Source: Thermoplasmata archaeon
GTDB lineage: Archaea > Thermoplasmatota > Thermoplasmata > Thermoplasmatales > Thermoplasmataceae
Length of the DNA: 6,295 nucleotides
Direction of reading: 5' to 3'
Assembly: GCA_021827885.1 (NCBI GenBank)
Contig: JAKAUD010000040.1
Location: 1 to 6,295, forward strand
Position 1 is the first letter of the stretch, and every line of letters starts with the position of its first letter. Position numbers and translations under genes: made by a program. Below the pieces are notes generated by a model. That model saw only the letters and a program-made list of their open reading frames with translations, made no database searches and was not told the origin of the DNA. Below are positions 1 to 5,233 of the stretch, one piece after another.

Positions 1-1
1 G

Positions 2-148
2 CTGAATCTTTCTATGCACGACAAGCAGATGATTGATGTTTTCGGGAATCCGGACATGGTGACGGATCATTACAGGCCTACGACAAAAGGGACTTATGAA
101 GATGGAAGCAGGTGGGAGTGCGGATACTGGTGGAAATTCATAGTTTGA
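2..148 (+). CDS. C-terminal fragment of an unrecognised protein (truncated at window edge)
   Basis: An open frame enters from the left edge and ends at TGA 146-148, giving 48 visible residues and the tail GYWWKFIV. The fragment is rich in charged and aromatic residues and I recognise no domain in it. It is read as real because the frame is open from the edge, its third codon positions are moderately G/C rich (27 of 48 by hand count), and its stop sits exactly where the opposing gene ends. The last 11 bases overlap the 3' end of the convergent nuclease gene, so no separate terminator fits between them. An internal ATG at 14-16 could start a tiny gene, but a longer gene beginning outside the window is more likely. 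Function unknown. Confidence 0.5.
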   Translation: MNLSMHDKQMIDVFGNPDMVTDHYRPTTKGTYEDGSRWECGYWWKFIV

Positions 149-1715
149 CCTTCACCATGTACTTCACAGGAGTGGGGCTCAGTTCTTCGAGGCTACCCTC
201 CTTTGTGTAGAACTTGGCTCCGACACTGGGACTGTAGTTGAAAAGACGGTACAATACGTATTTCGAACTTTTTGCTTTCGAGACCATATATTCGTTCGCG
301 CTGAAATAGAAGGGGGTACTAATACCTCCACGAGTTGTCTTTACTTCGATAAGGATCTCTTCACCTGTAGTTCTATAAGATTTGATGTCGTAACCGGCAT
401 CATCGTTCTCCAATGAAATGTGTTTCGGCTTTAGGTTAGTTCCTTCTAGCTTCTTTTTTTCATATTCCATTACAAGCAATTCCCCCGCGGTTCCTAGTTT
501 CTTGTTTTCATCATCATTGCCGTTGTACCTGCGATTTCCGGCATTCTCCTGTCCGGATGAAGAATTACCGATTGGTAACTGTGCAAATGCCGGAGGGCGA
601 ACCTTCTCAAGCAGAGCACTGGATTTAGGGTTTAGGGATGAGATCAACTCTCCCTCATTAAGTTCAAGCTTTCTTTTAATTGAATCAAAGGACTTGATTT
701 TGTAGACGAACCTTCTGTCTCCATCTTCGTCTTTGTCTTCATATTCGTATTCCAGCTGGCCAAAATAGGTGAATTTTCCTTCACTATTTGTGTTCTTGAA
801 GAACAGCAGCACATTCGAATCGGTCTTGCATCTTAATCTTTTGGCTAGGGGAGTTCTATTGTTCCTCCTAAATCTCTGCTGCGTTATCCATTCGAAAGTT
901 CCATCTTCGTATACGATTTCTGGCCTTTCCTTGCCTTTTGACTTATCTGCAACTGCCATAAGGGCGTAATCTTTCTTTAACCCAAGATCCAAGGCAATCA
1001 CTCCTGTGATCCCCACTTTACCCCAGACATCTCCAAACTTGAACTCAGGAAAGAATATTTCGCACAGATCCTTTCGTGAGTATTTCTTGCCTTCTTGTAA
1101 ATCTATTTGAACCTGATTGGAACTGACGAGGCTAAAATAATAGAAAATTGCATCAAGGGTCCAAAGGTCTGCGTTCATTTCCAGACTCAAATCTTTTAGA
1201 GTCGAATTTACGTATTCATAGGTCTTCCCTTTTGTTAAATATTCTGACGACTTTGTTGGATACTTCTCTAACCAGAGACCCAGAGTTTTCAATGCCCATT
1301 CAGATACGGAGTTCCAGACACCATATTTATCGGGGTGAGCAACAAGAAGAATCGGAGTGACCGTTGCTTTGCCAAGACCTTTCACCTTATAGCATCCCTC
1401 TATGCGATCCTCAATAGGTAATCTTTCGTCTACTAAGTTAATTAAAGCGGGCCTGACCAAATCCTCAAAGCGAGCCCTCAGAGCGCGGTTAAGTTTAACC
1501 TGCAGATTTATCCTATTCCAGTGGTGGTTGTTATCATAATCCAGGAAGTCTTTGAATTCTTTCCAGGAAAGGTTCCTTATATTGCCAGAACTGAATTTTG
1601 GCCCATACCTTTCAAGAACCGCTTTCTTGTTCTGTATGATCTGATCACGATCTCCAATTGCGTCGTAGGCCCTCTTCAAAATTTCGGCAGCTCTACTAAT
1701 CTTTTCGTCGCTCAT
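138..1715 (-). CDS. HhH-like + DUF3427-like + DUF3883 (PD-(D/E)xK-like) protein, probable restriction/defence nuclease
   Basis: This 525-residue protein has three regions. Residues about 100-195 contain GCYKVKGLGKATVTPILL followed by AHPDKYGVWN, the helix-hairpin-helix-like pattern (glycine-rich turn, then 'P..Y.VWN') found in the N-terminal parts of several McrB-like and other restriction proteins. Residues about 212-342 (YSRKDL, then DGTFEWITQQ, then LLFFKNT, then FTYFGQLEY) resemble DUF3427, a PUA/SRA-like fold often attached to restriction helicases and nucleases. A low-complexity linker (about 380-405) leads to residues 406-525, which match DUF3883. Candidate PD-(D/E)xK residues there are E412 (GTAGE), D443 (DDAGYDI) and E457/K459 (IEVKTT), followed by the typical NEY and YVLYRLF. 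ATG 1713-1715 is preceded by AAGGTGG at 5 bases. The gene lies 49 bases after the helical protein gene and is probably co-transcribed with it. There is no helicase or GTPase motor in the protein or the window. Domain calls are from memory of family patterns. DNA cleavage, and recognition of modified bases, are inferred. Confidence 0.75.
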   Translation of the reverse strand: MSDEKISRAAEILKRAYDAIGDRDQIIQNKKAVLERYGPKFSSGNIRNLSWKEFKDFLDYDNNHHWNRINLQVKLNRALRARFEDLVRPALINLVDERLPIEDRIEGCYKVKGLGKATVTPILLVAHPDKYGVWNSVSEWALKTLGLWLEKYPTKSSEYLTKGKTYEYVNSTLKDLSLEMNADLWTLDAIFYYFSLVSSNQVQIDLQEGKKYSRKDLCEIFFPEFKFGDVWGKVGITGVIALDLGLKKDYALMAVADKSKGKERPEIVYEDGTFEWITQQRFRRNNRTPLAKRLRCKTDSNVLLFFKNTNSEGKFTYFGQLEYEYEDKDEDGDRRFVYKIKSFDSIKRKLELNEGELISSLNPKSSALLEKVRPPAFAQLPIGNSSSGQENAGNRRYNGNDDENKKLGTAGELLVMEYEKKKLEGTNLKPKHISLENDDAGYDIKSYRTTGEEILIEVKTTRGGISTPFYFSANEYMVSKAKSSKYVLYRLFNYSPSVGAKFYTKEGSLEELSPTPVKYMVKVKL

Positions 1716-1716
1716 T

Positions 1717-1735
1717 TAATCCACCTTTCGAAAGG
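1717..1735 (-). promoter_or_regulatory. Ribosome binding site embedded in a 12-base perfect palindrome
   Basis: CCTTTCGAAAGG (1724-1735) is a perfect palindrome whose right half, read on the minus strand, forms the start of the AAGGTGG ribosome binding site (1721-1727) of the nuclease gene. It lies between the two genes of the minus-strand unit. It could be a dimeric repressor site or, in RNA, a weak four-pair hairpin with a UCGA loop that partly masks the Shine-Dalgarno. The sequence is certain, the role is not. Short palindromes occur by chance. Confidence 0.4.
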
Positions 1736-1764
1736 ACTCAAAAATTGCTGTAGTGTATTCTGCC

Positions 1765-2454
1765 TTAACGCTCATCAGAACTACCTCCAGAAGATTTCTC
1801 TTTGACTAGTCCCTCCGCAAATTTAATCAACGCCATGGTAACCAAAAGGAAAGTAGCCACATCAGAATTGGTAATCTTGAATTCTGGCTCGTTATATCTG
1901 TTATCACCTGTGCCTTCTTTCTTAATTTGCTCGAAGTGAAGAGGCATCGATACCCAATGATTGAACCCTGCCTTACCATTCCCATATATTCTACCCCATC
2001 TTTCCTTATAGGTGAAGCTATTTTCACCATAGGCATCTTTAATTTTATTATCCAAGTATTGAGCGGCAGACCTACAGTTGCTCGTCACTCCACCTTTATC
2101 CAAGGACTTATACGATTCCCTTGCATAAGATAAATATACGTAAGCCTCCTTTAGATGGTGCTCGTAATTTGCCATCATAAGAAAGAATGTTTCCAGCATC
2201 CCTAGAGCGTCTAACTTTGTGAGATCCAAGTTCAAGAACCTATCTTCTAATCTTCTGATATTCTGCAAAGGTTCGTCTATCCCATCAAACCTGTCGGAAT
2301 GTTCAGCCGAAACTTGTAATTCGGAAAGATACCCCCCAAGTTTCAGAACCTCATACGCTAATCCTTCAATCGCTTCCACTTTCCTTGACAGTTGATGATA
2401 TCTAACTTGCGCTTTTTTGACTTCCTTTCTCAGAGAATATCGAGTGGAGCTCAC
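1765..2454 (-). CDS. Helical protein of unknown function, partner of the DUF3883 nuclease (intact part of a longer frame)
   Basis: From GTG 2452-2454 this frame gives 229 residues, predicted almost entirely helical. I do not recognise the family. The stretch HLKEAYVYLSYARESYK followed by CRSAAQYLDNKIK has the two-helix spacing of HEPN-like bundles (paired helices with Ala and aromatic residues), but no RxxxxH ribonuclease motif is visible, so this is only a hint. The N-terminal third has coiled-coil character (SLRKEVKKAQ, then RKVEAIEG). There is no signal peptide. A hydrophobic C-terminal helix (ATFLLVTMALIKF) is too short and too charged at its ends to call a membrane segment. The GTG start is probably not the true one: the same frame is open and coding-like for another 45 codons upstream with no start codon (separate entry at 2455-2647). 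It is first in a minus-strand operon with the nuclease 49 bases downstream, suggesting a paired regulatory, immunity or specificity role. Confidence 0.65.
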   Translation of the reverse strand: MSSTRYSLRKEVKKAQVRYHQLSRKVEAIEGLAYEVLKLGGYLSELQVSAEHSDRFDGIDEPLQNIRRLEDRFLNLDLTKLDALGMLETFFLMMANYEHHLKEAYVYLSYARESYKSLDKGGVTSNCRSAAQYLDNKIKDAYGENSFTYKERWGRIYGNGKAGFNHWVSMPLHFEQIKKEGTGDNRYNEPEFKITNSDVATFLLVTMALIKFAEGLVKEKSSGGSSDER

Positions 2455-2647
2455 TTTTCTCCCATCGCTTAACGGATTCCTAATATCTTCCAGATAGTTC
2501 TCAATCTTTCCAATGATGCTATAGAAATCTTCTAAGTCAACAGAGACTGTTTTGCTAAGCCAGCCTTGGTCAGTGTCGTCATTCGTGCCTCATCACCTCT
2601 TTGATTCGATCTACAGTCATTTTCGCCATCTTCCTAGCAGTAACCAT
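2455..2647 (-). pseudogene. N-terminal coding extension of the helical protein, interrupted by an apparent +1 frameshift at about 2581
   Basis: Two pieces of coding-like sequence in different frames abut here. ATG 2645-2647 opens 22 codons (MVTARKMAK ... KEVMRHE) ending at TGA 2579-2581. The downstream gene's frame has no ATG, GTG or TTG between the TGA at 2590-2592 and GTG 2454, yet reads sensibly from 2580 (DDTDQGWLSK, then VDLEDFYSIIGK). Removing the single T at 2581 joins them as ...VMRHE-DDTDQGW... and gives a protein of about 293 residues. The ATG sits 32 bases from the centre of a TATA-like box, as expected for a leaderless archaeal start. Explanations are a disabling mutation, an assembly error, or programmed +1 frameshifting (see findings). 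Alternatively the 22-codon piece is a leader peptide and translation restarts at a non-standard codon. Confidence 0.55.
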
Positions 2648-2675
2648 ATAATTGCCTGACTCACTTTGTCTCCCC

Positions 2676-2684
2676 TTATAAATT
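2676..2684 (-). promoter_or_regulatory. Archaeal TATA-like box for the minus-strand helical protein-nuclease unit
   Basis: On the minus strand the sequence reads AATTTATAA followed by GGGG. Its centre lies about 32 bases before ATG 2645-2647, so transcription starting some 25 bases downstream of the box would begin within a few bases of that ATG (leaderless). This placement supports 2647 rather than 2454 as the original start. It is a motif match only. Confidence 0.5.
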
Positions 2685-2710
2685 CCGAATCATCAAAGAG
2701 AAACATAAAA

Positions 2711-2746
2711 CCGAAATAATATCGGCAGTTATTACTTAATATTATT
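2711..2746. promoter_or_regulatory. Dyad symmetries between two divergent promoters
   Basis: The 195 bases between the divergent starts (2648-2842) hold no gene that I can support. They are AT rich and contain CCGA-7-TCGG (2711-2725) and an 8-base inverted repeat, AATAATAT (2715-2722) with ATATTATT (2739-2746). These sit about 30 bases behind the minus-strand TATA box and 60 behind the plus-strand one, a reasonable place for an operator serving both units. AT-rich DNA yields such repeats by chance. Confidence 0.25.
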
Positions 2747-2806
2747 CCCATATGCTGCTCAATTCTCAATTCATTTTTTCATTTTATTCACTTTTCAAAA
2801 ACGGAG

Positions 2807-2814
2807 ATAAATTT
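2807..2814 (+). promoter_or_regulatory. Archaeal TATA-like box for the micro-gene operon
   Basis: ATAAATTT, preceded by the purine-rich CGGAG (possible BRE), has its centre about 32 bases before ATG 2843. This predicts initiation close to that ATG and hence a leaderless mRNA, matching the absence of a Shine-Dalgarno motif there. Confidence 0.45.
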
Positions 2815-2842
2815 CAAATATCCGATCCAAAATTCCTGATCG

Positions 2843-3001
2843 ATGCTTATGAAAAACAACGAAATAGACAGGGAATTTGATAGACTTATCGAGGGAAGGC
2901 TGAAGAACCTGAGCCACATCAATCTGAAGGAAGAGTTGGAATTCAGGGAGAACGTTTCCGAGTTAACCAACATAGATGGCCGAGAGGTCTTCGGGGAGTG
3001 A
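2843..3001 (+). CDS. Micro-gene A, 52 residues, unknown function
   Basis: ATG 2843 to TGA 2999-3001 encodes a very charged, probably all-helical small protein (KNNEIDREFDRLIEG, then LKEELEFRENVSEL). A second in-frame ATG at 2849 could also serve. It has no cysteine pairs, membrane segment or recognised DNA-binding motif. Support for a real gene: a TATA-like box at leaderless distance, low-complexity-free coding composition, and a stop codon that overlaps the next gene's start as GTGA. It is first of three overlapping small genes, so translation of B and C is likely coupled to it. An opposing 61-codon frame (2788-2973, minus) is its antisense shadow. A small regulator or helical oligomerising protein is possible. 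I do not recognise it. Confidence 0.55.
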   Translation: MLMKNNEIDREFDRLIEGRLKNLSHINLKEELEFRENVSELTNIDGREVFGE

Positions 3002-3135
3002 CCTCGGTGGGTTGCAATTCAGAACACAGACAGACCGTATTGGTGTGGAAAGACGGATTGAGGGAGCTTGGCCAGATGGATCTGGAGGAAGTTGTTGATA
3101 AGATCAGGATGGAGGGAAGGGAGAATGGGCAATAA
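2998..3135 (+). CDS. Micro-gene B, 45 residues, unknown function
   Basis: GTG 2998-3000 overlaps the stop of micro-gene A by four bases (GTGA), the usual geometry for translational coupling. GAGAGGT at 2982-2988 sits 9 bases upstream as a Shine-Dalgarno. The product has a short strand-like start (QTVLVWKDG) and an acidic/basic helix (LGQMDLEEVVDKIRMEG), ending at TAA 3133-3135. The end overlaps micro-gene C by 11 bases. The family is not recognised. The overlaps at both ends and the clean amphipathic sequence make it more likely real than chance. Confidence 0.5.
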   Translation: MTSVGCNSEHRQTVLVWKDGLRELGQMDLEEVVDKIRMEGRENGQ

Positions 3136-3331
3136 TGGATTCAAGAAAGAATACATCACTGGAAGGAAGGATCAGTGGGACATCGACTTCAAGATCATGA
3201 TGAAGGGCCGTGAGGTCTCTAGGACCTTAGACCAGTATTTTGAGTTCCTGAAGGAGAACATGAGCTTCGTGATCACGAAGGTGTCTAGCGAGAGAGCTGA
3301 TGAATTGATGGAGGAATTGGAGCTAGTTTGA
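3125..3331 (+). CDS. Micro-gene C, 68 residues, unknown function
   Basis: The frame is open from an ATG at 3068, but the first 19 codons from there give an arginine/tryptophan-rich sequence that is just micro-gene B read in another frame. ATG 3125, with GGAGG 9 bases upstream (3111-3115), is the better start. The product is a soluble mixed alpha/beta protein (QWDIDFKIMMKGREVS, then FVITKVSSERADELMEELE). The pattern of two short strands and flanking helices would suit a small ferredoxin-like or regulator-like domain, but I recognise no family. Its codons are strongly G/C-ending (47 of 68 by hand count, against 13 of the first 40 in the Argonaute partner gene at 4524), so it has a different history from the defence modules. 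It is last in the micro-gene operon. Confidence 0.6.
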   Translation: MGNNGFKKEYITGRKDQWDIDFKIMMKGREVSRTLDQYFEFLKENMSFVITKVSSERADELMEELELV

Positions 3332-3344
3332 GTCGATTCTATTC

Positions 3345-3393
3345 ATAATTAAAGGGGAAAAGCCTAATCGCAATTTGTAAATATTTAAATATT
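3345..3393 (+). promoter_or_regulatory. AT-rich promoter region of the Argonaute effector operon
   Basis: Two TATA-like boxes lie between micro-gene C and the effector gene. ATAATTAAA (3345-3353) would place the start of transcription near 3374, giving a leader of about 20 bases. AATATTTAAATATT (3380-3393) is a perfect 14-base palindrome touching ATG 3394. If it were the active TATA box, transcription would begin inside the annotated gene, so it may instead be an operator. No clear terminator separates this operon from micro-gene C, so read-through is possible. Confidence 0.35.
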
Positions 3394-4527
3394 ATGGAGA
3401 TAGGAGTGACAGCTCTGCCTTTTCTAGGAGTCAAGAAAAACGAAACTTCAAGAGAACCCAAAGGATGGGAGTTGTACTCTGTCTTTCATAAAGTTATTCT
3501 AGATGTAAAGACCGATTCATTTGACTCGCTTACTAGGGCATTTGTGGATCTGTACAGGTTTCAAACCGAGAGAAATGAATTCGAAGAGAGAGAACTCATC
3601 CATAAAGTTTCAGAACTCGAAAAGTCAATGGGACTTTACCGTGATTGGAAGATCTATGCAGCCTATGTTGTCTATGGGTATCTATGGAGTAAGATTAAAG
3701 GTGATCAAAATAAATTGATTGAAGCAATACAGCGCTGCAGGAATAATGAATTCTTCTTAGGAGCACACGAAGGAGGATTTCAGATTGTTAATTCAATATT
3801 GGGGTTCGTCTATTCGCTAGCCGATTCGGCGGTGAGTGATGCCTTTATGAATGATATTTTTGGGCGTTTGGAAAACAAACAAAGTGATTTAGCAGAGCTC
3901 CTTCAAATTAACTACTTTCTAGGTCTCTTCCTATTCGACAATAAATGGCGACTTGTTTCACAGGCGAATAAGGAAATGTGTGCCAAGCTTTCTAACAGAA
4001 TAGATCTAAACGAGTTGATCAGCCCCAAAGAAAAAATGGTAATATTTCCATTCTTAGAAGATGACGGGTCTAAATATTTCTCGGCTATAACAGAGGAAGC
4101 GATATTAAGCGAATACTATCTGAATGTTTATTCTAATGGTTTTTATGAAAGTTTGTCGGAACAAGAGAGTTCTTGGCTTCAGATGTCTCCGATATGGATT
4201 GTGAAATTTTTGTTTATCACGGAAAATTTGAAATGGAACGAACTTCGTCTAGTCACTCCTGCATTACTGGGAACTCTTCACAAGATAGAAAAGATAAAAA
4301 ACCAAGATCCGGTAGTTCTTACCAAGAGACAATACCACCTAAAACTTGTCTCATACCTTGCTTGGGGGGTTTATGCTACCTTCACCCTCACTGGATTCAT
4401 ATTCGGAATTATTCCTATAGTTGAATGGACAGTCGCCCTTTCTGCCATTATCGGAGTAAGCCCGTTTATATCACTAACCATTTTAAAAACATTCAACATT
4501 AGAGAAAAGAAAGGGGGAGATCGATGA
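3394..4527 (+). CDS. Membrane-anchored helical protein, candidate Aga2-like effector of the Argonaute module
   Basis: This 377-residue protein has a soluble helical region (about 1-310) and a C-terminal hairpin of two membrane segments, about 318-340 (YLAWGVYATFTLTGFIFGII) and 343-364. The hairpin is joined by a very short turn and bordered by basic residues on both outer sides (KRQYHLK, and NIREKKGGDR). Positive-inside logic puts both ends in the cytoplasm. The soluble part has alternating helices (VFHKVILDV, YAAYVVYGYLW, LLQINYFLGLFLF) and no recognised enzyme motif. Its stop overlaps the next gene as ATGA. In Sulfolobus, SiAgo kills infected cells through the membrane effector Aga2, encoded beside Aga1 and SiAgo. 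The same trio of protein types here makes this the likely effector, but that rests on context and topology rather than sequence identity. ATG 3394 has no Shine-Dalgarno; GTG 3406, with GGAG at 3396-3399, is an alternative start. Confidence 0.7.
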   Translation: MEIGVTALPFLGVKKNETSREPKGWELYSVFHKVILDVKTDSFDSLTRAFVDLYRFQTERNEFEERELIHKVSELEKSMGLYRDWKIYAAYVVYGYLWSKIKGDQNKLIEAIQRCRNNEFFLGAHEGGFQIVNSILGFVYSLADSAVSDAFMNDIFGRLENKQSDLAELLQINYFLGLFLFDNKWRLVSQANKEMCAKLSNRIDLNELISPKEKMVIFPFLEDDGSKYFSAITEEAILSEYYLNVYSNGFYESLSEQESSWLQMSPIWIVKFLFITENLKWNELRLVTPALLGTLHKIEKIKNQDPVVLTKRQYHLKLVSYLAWGVYATFTLTGFIFGIIPIVEWTVALSAIIGVSPFISLTILKTFNIREKKGGDR

Positions 4528-5231
4528 TAGAAACATTTACCTATATTTCATCCGAGTTGAAACCTCTAAAAGCTCACGCTTTGGATATTTCTGCTTTTGG
4601 AATGAAGGAATTTCAAGTTTATCCATTCTTGAGGAAACATCCGAACACGGAAATTCCTGCGACTGCTTACAAGGGTCAGGTAATTTACTGTTCAACTGAA
4701 GACACTGCCTTAAATTATGCCCAGGAACTCTTGAAAATGATGAGTAATAACTCTGGGGTCACCAATCATTACAATCTAAAAGATGTGTTATTTACTGAGA
4801 CTTCCTTAGATCCTAGCAAAGAATTTCACCCTTATAAGAAACTCATCTTTGAAGCGCTAAGGCGAGATATTTCCAAAGTAGCTAATCAACATTCATACCG
4901 ACTAAAATATGGAAAACTATCAATTTCTATCGGTACAAAAAACACTGTGGTTAAACTAAAAAGCATTGCGCTAGAAGAATATTTGAATGTGAGGGGCTTT
5001 AATGCTAACTTAGGAAACAGAATGCTTCTGGTAATGGACGTAGTGCACGATATTCCTTCGATTGCTGATTCGTCGATTTACGAAGCTGCTAGGAAAGAGA
5101 CCGTGATAAATTGTGGACAGCGATATCTAGACACATCGTATGCAATTAAAACTTACTTTGGGGATCTTGATAGATTGGGAACTTCCCTTGGCGATGAGCA
5201 ATATATTTCCTTTTCAAGGATAGAATTGTAA
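4524..5231 (+). CDS. Probable N-L1-L2 partner subunit of the split Argonaute (Aga1 / AfAgo-N-like)
   Basis: This 235-residue soluble protein starts at ATG 4524 inside the effector's stop (ATGA), with GGGGGAG at 4513-4519. It has mixed strands and helices: an N-terminal strand region (TFTYISSELKPLKAHAL), a helix rich in charge (LIFEALRRDISKV), then RLKYGKLSISIG and a hydrophobic strand, RMLLVMDVVHDIPS. The last resembles the strand that leads into linker L1 in long Argonautes ('yl.lDv.h.i.S'). The C-terminal segment (about 200-235) would correspond to L2. Archaeoglobus Argonaute and SiAgo both lack an N lobe of their own and use a separate small protein for it. The size, the adjacency to a MID-PIWI gene and the shared operon with a membrane protein all fit. 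Sequence similarity of N-L1-L2 proteins is low, so this is an inference. No nuclease, TIR, SIR2 or DUF4365 motif is visible, which argues against a SPARTA, SPARSA or SPARDA effector. Confidence 0.6.
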   Translation: MIETFTYISSELKPLKAHALDISAFGMKEFQVYPFLRKHPNTEIPATAYKGQVIYCSTEDTALNYAQELLKMMSNNSGVTNHYNLKDVLFTETSLDPSKEFHPYKKLIFEALRRDISKVANQHSYRLKYGKLSISIGTKNTVVKLKSIALEEYLNVRGFNANLGNRMLLVMDVVHDIPSIADSSIYEAARKETVINCGQRYLDTSYAIKTYFGDLDRLGTSLGDEQYISFSRIEL

Positions 5232-5233
5232 TT

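Noticed and set aside
418..1805. Four plus-strand open frames of 66-95 codons (418-705, 769-969, 1148-1360, 1521-1805)
   Set aside because: They are antisense to the nuclease gene and carry serine/phenylalanine/leucine-rich shadow compositions, with no promoter or ribosome binding site of note.
1827..2133. Open frames on both strands inside the helical protein gene (1827-2036 minus, 1927-2133 plus)
   Set aside because: Alternative-frame shadows of the longer, better-composed gene.
1765..2454. HEPN ribonuclease call for the helical protein
   Set aside because: Helix spacing is suggestive, but no RxxxxH motif is present at the expected place.
2788..2973. 61-codon minus-strand frame, rich in Ser, Phe and Leu
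   Set aside because: Antisense shadow of micro-gene A. Its apparent hydrophobicity comes from reading A's acidic and lysine codons backwards.
3068..3124. Upstream ATG for micro-gene C giving an 87-residue product
   Set aside because: The extra 19 residues duplicate micro-gene B in another frame and are Arg/Trp-rich. ATG 3125 has the proper Shine-Dalgarno.
3521..4424. Plus-strand frames at 3521-3718 and 4173-4424
   Set aside because: Shifted-frame shadows inside the membrane protein gene, with low-quality compositions.
4524..5231. Reading the Argonaute neighbour as a SPARTA/SPARSA/SPARDA-type APAZ effector fusion
   Set aside because: At 235 residues there is no TIR, SIR2 or DUF4365 nuclease region. 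The separate membrane protein fits the effector role better.
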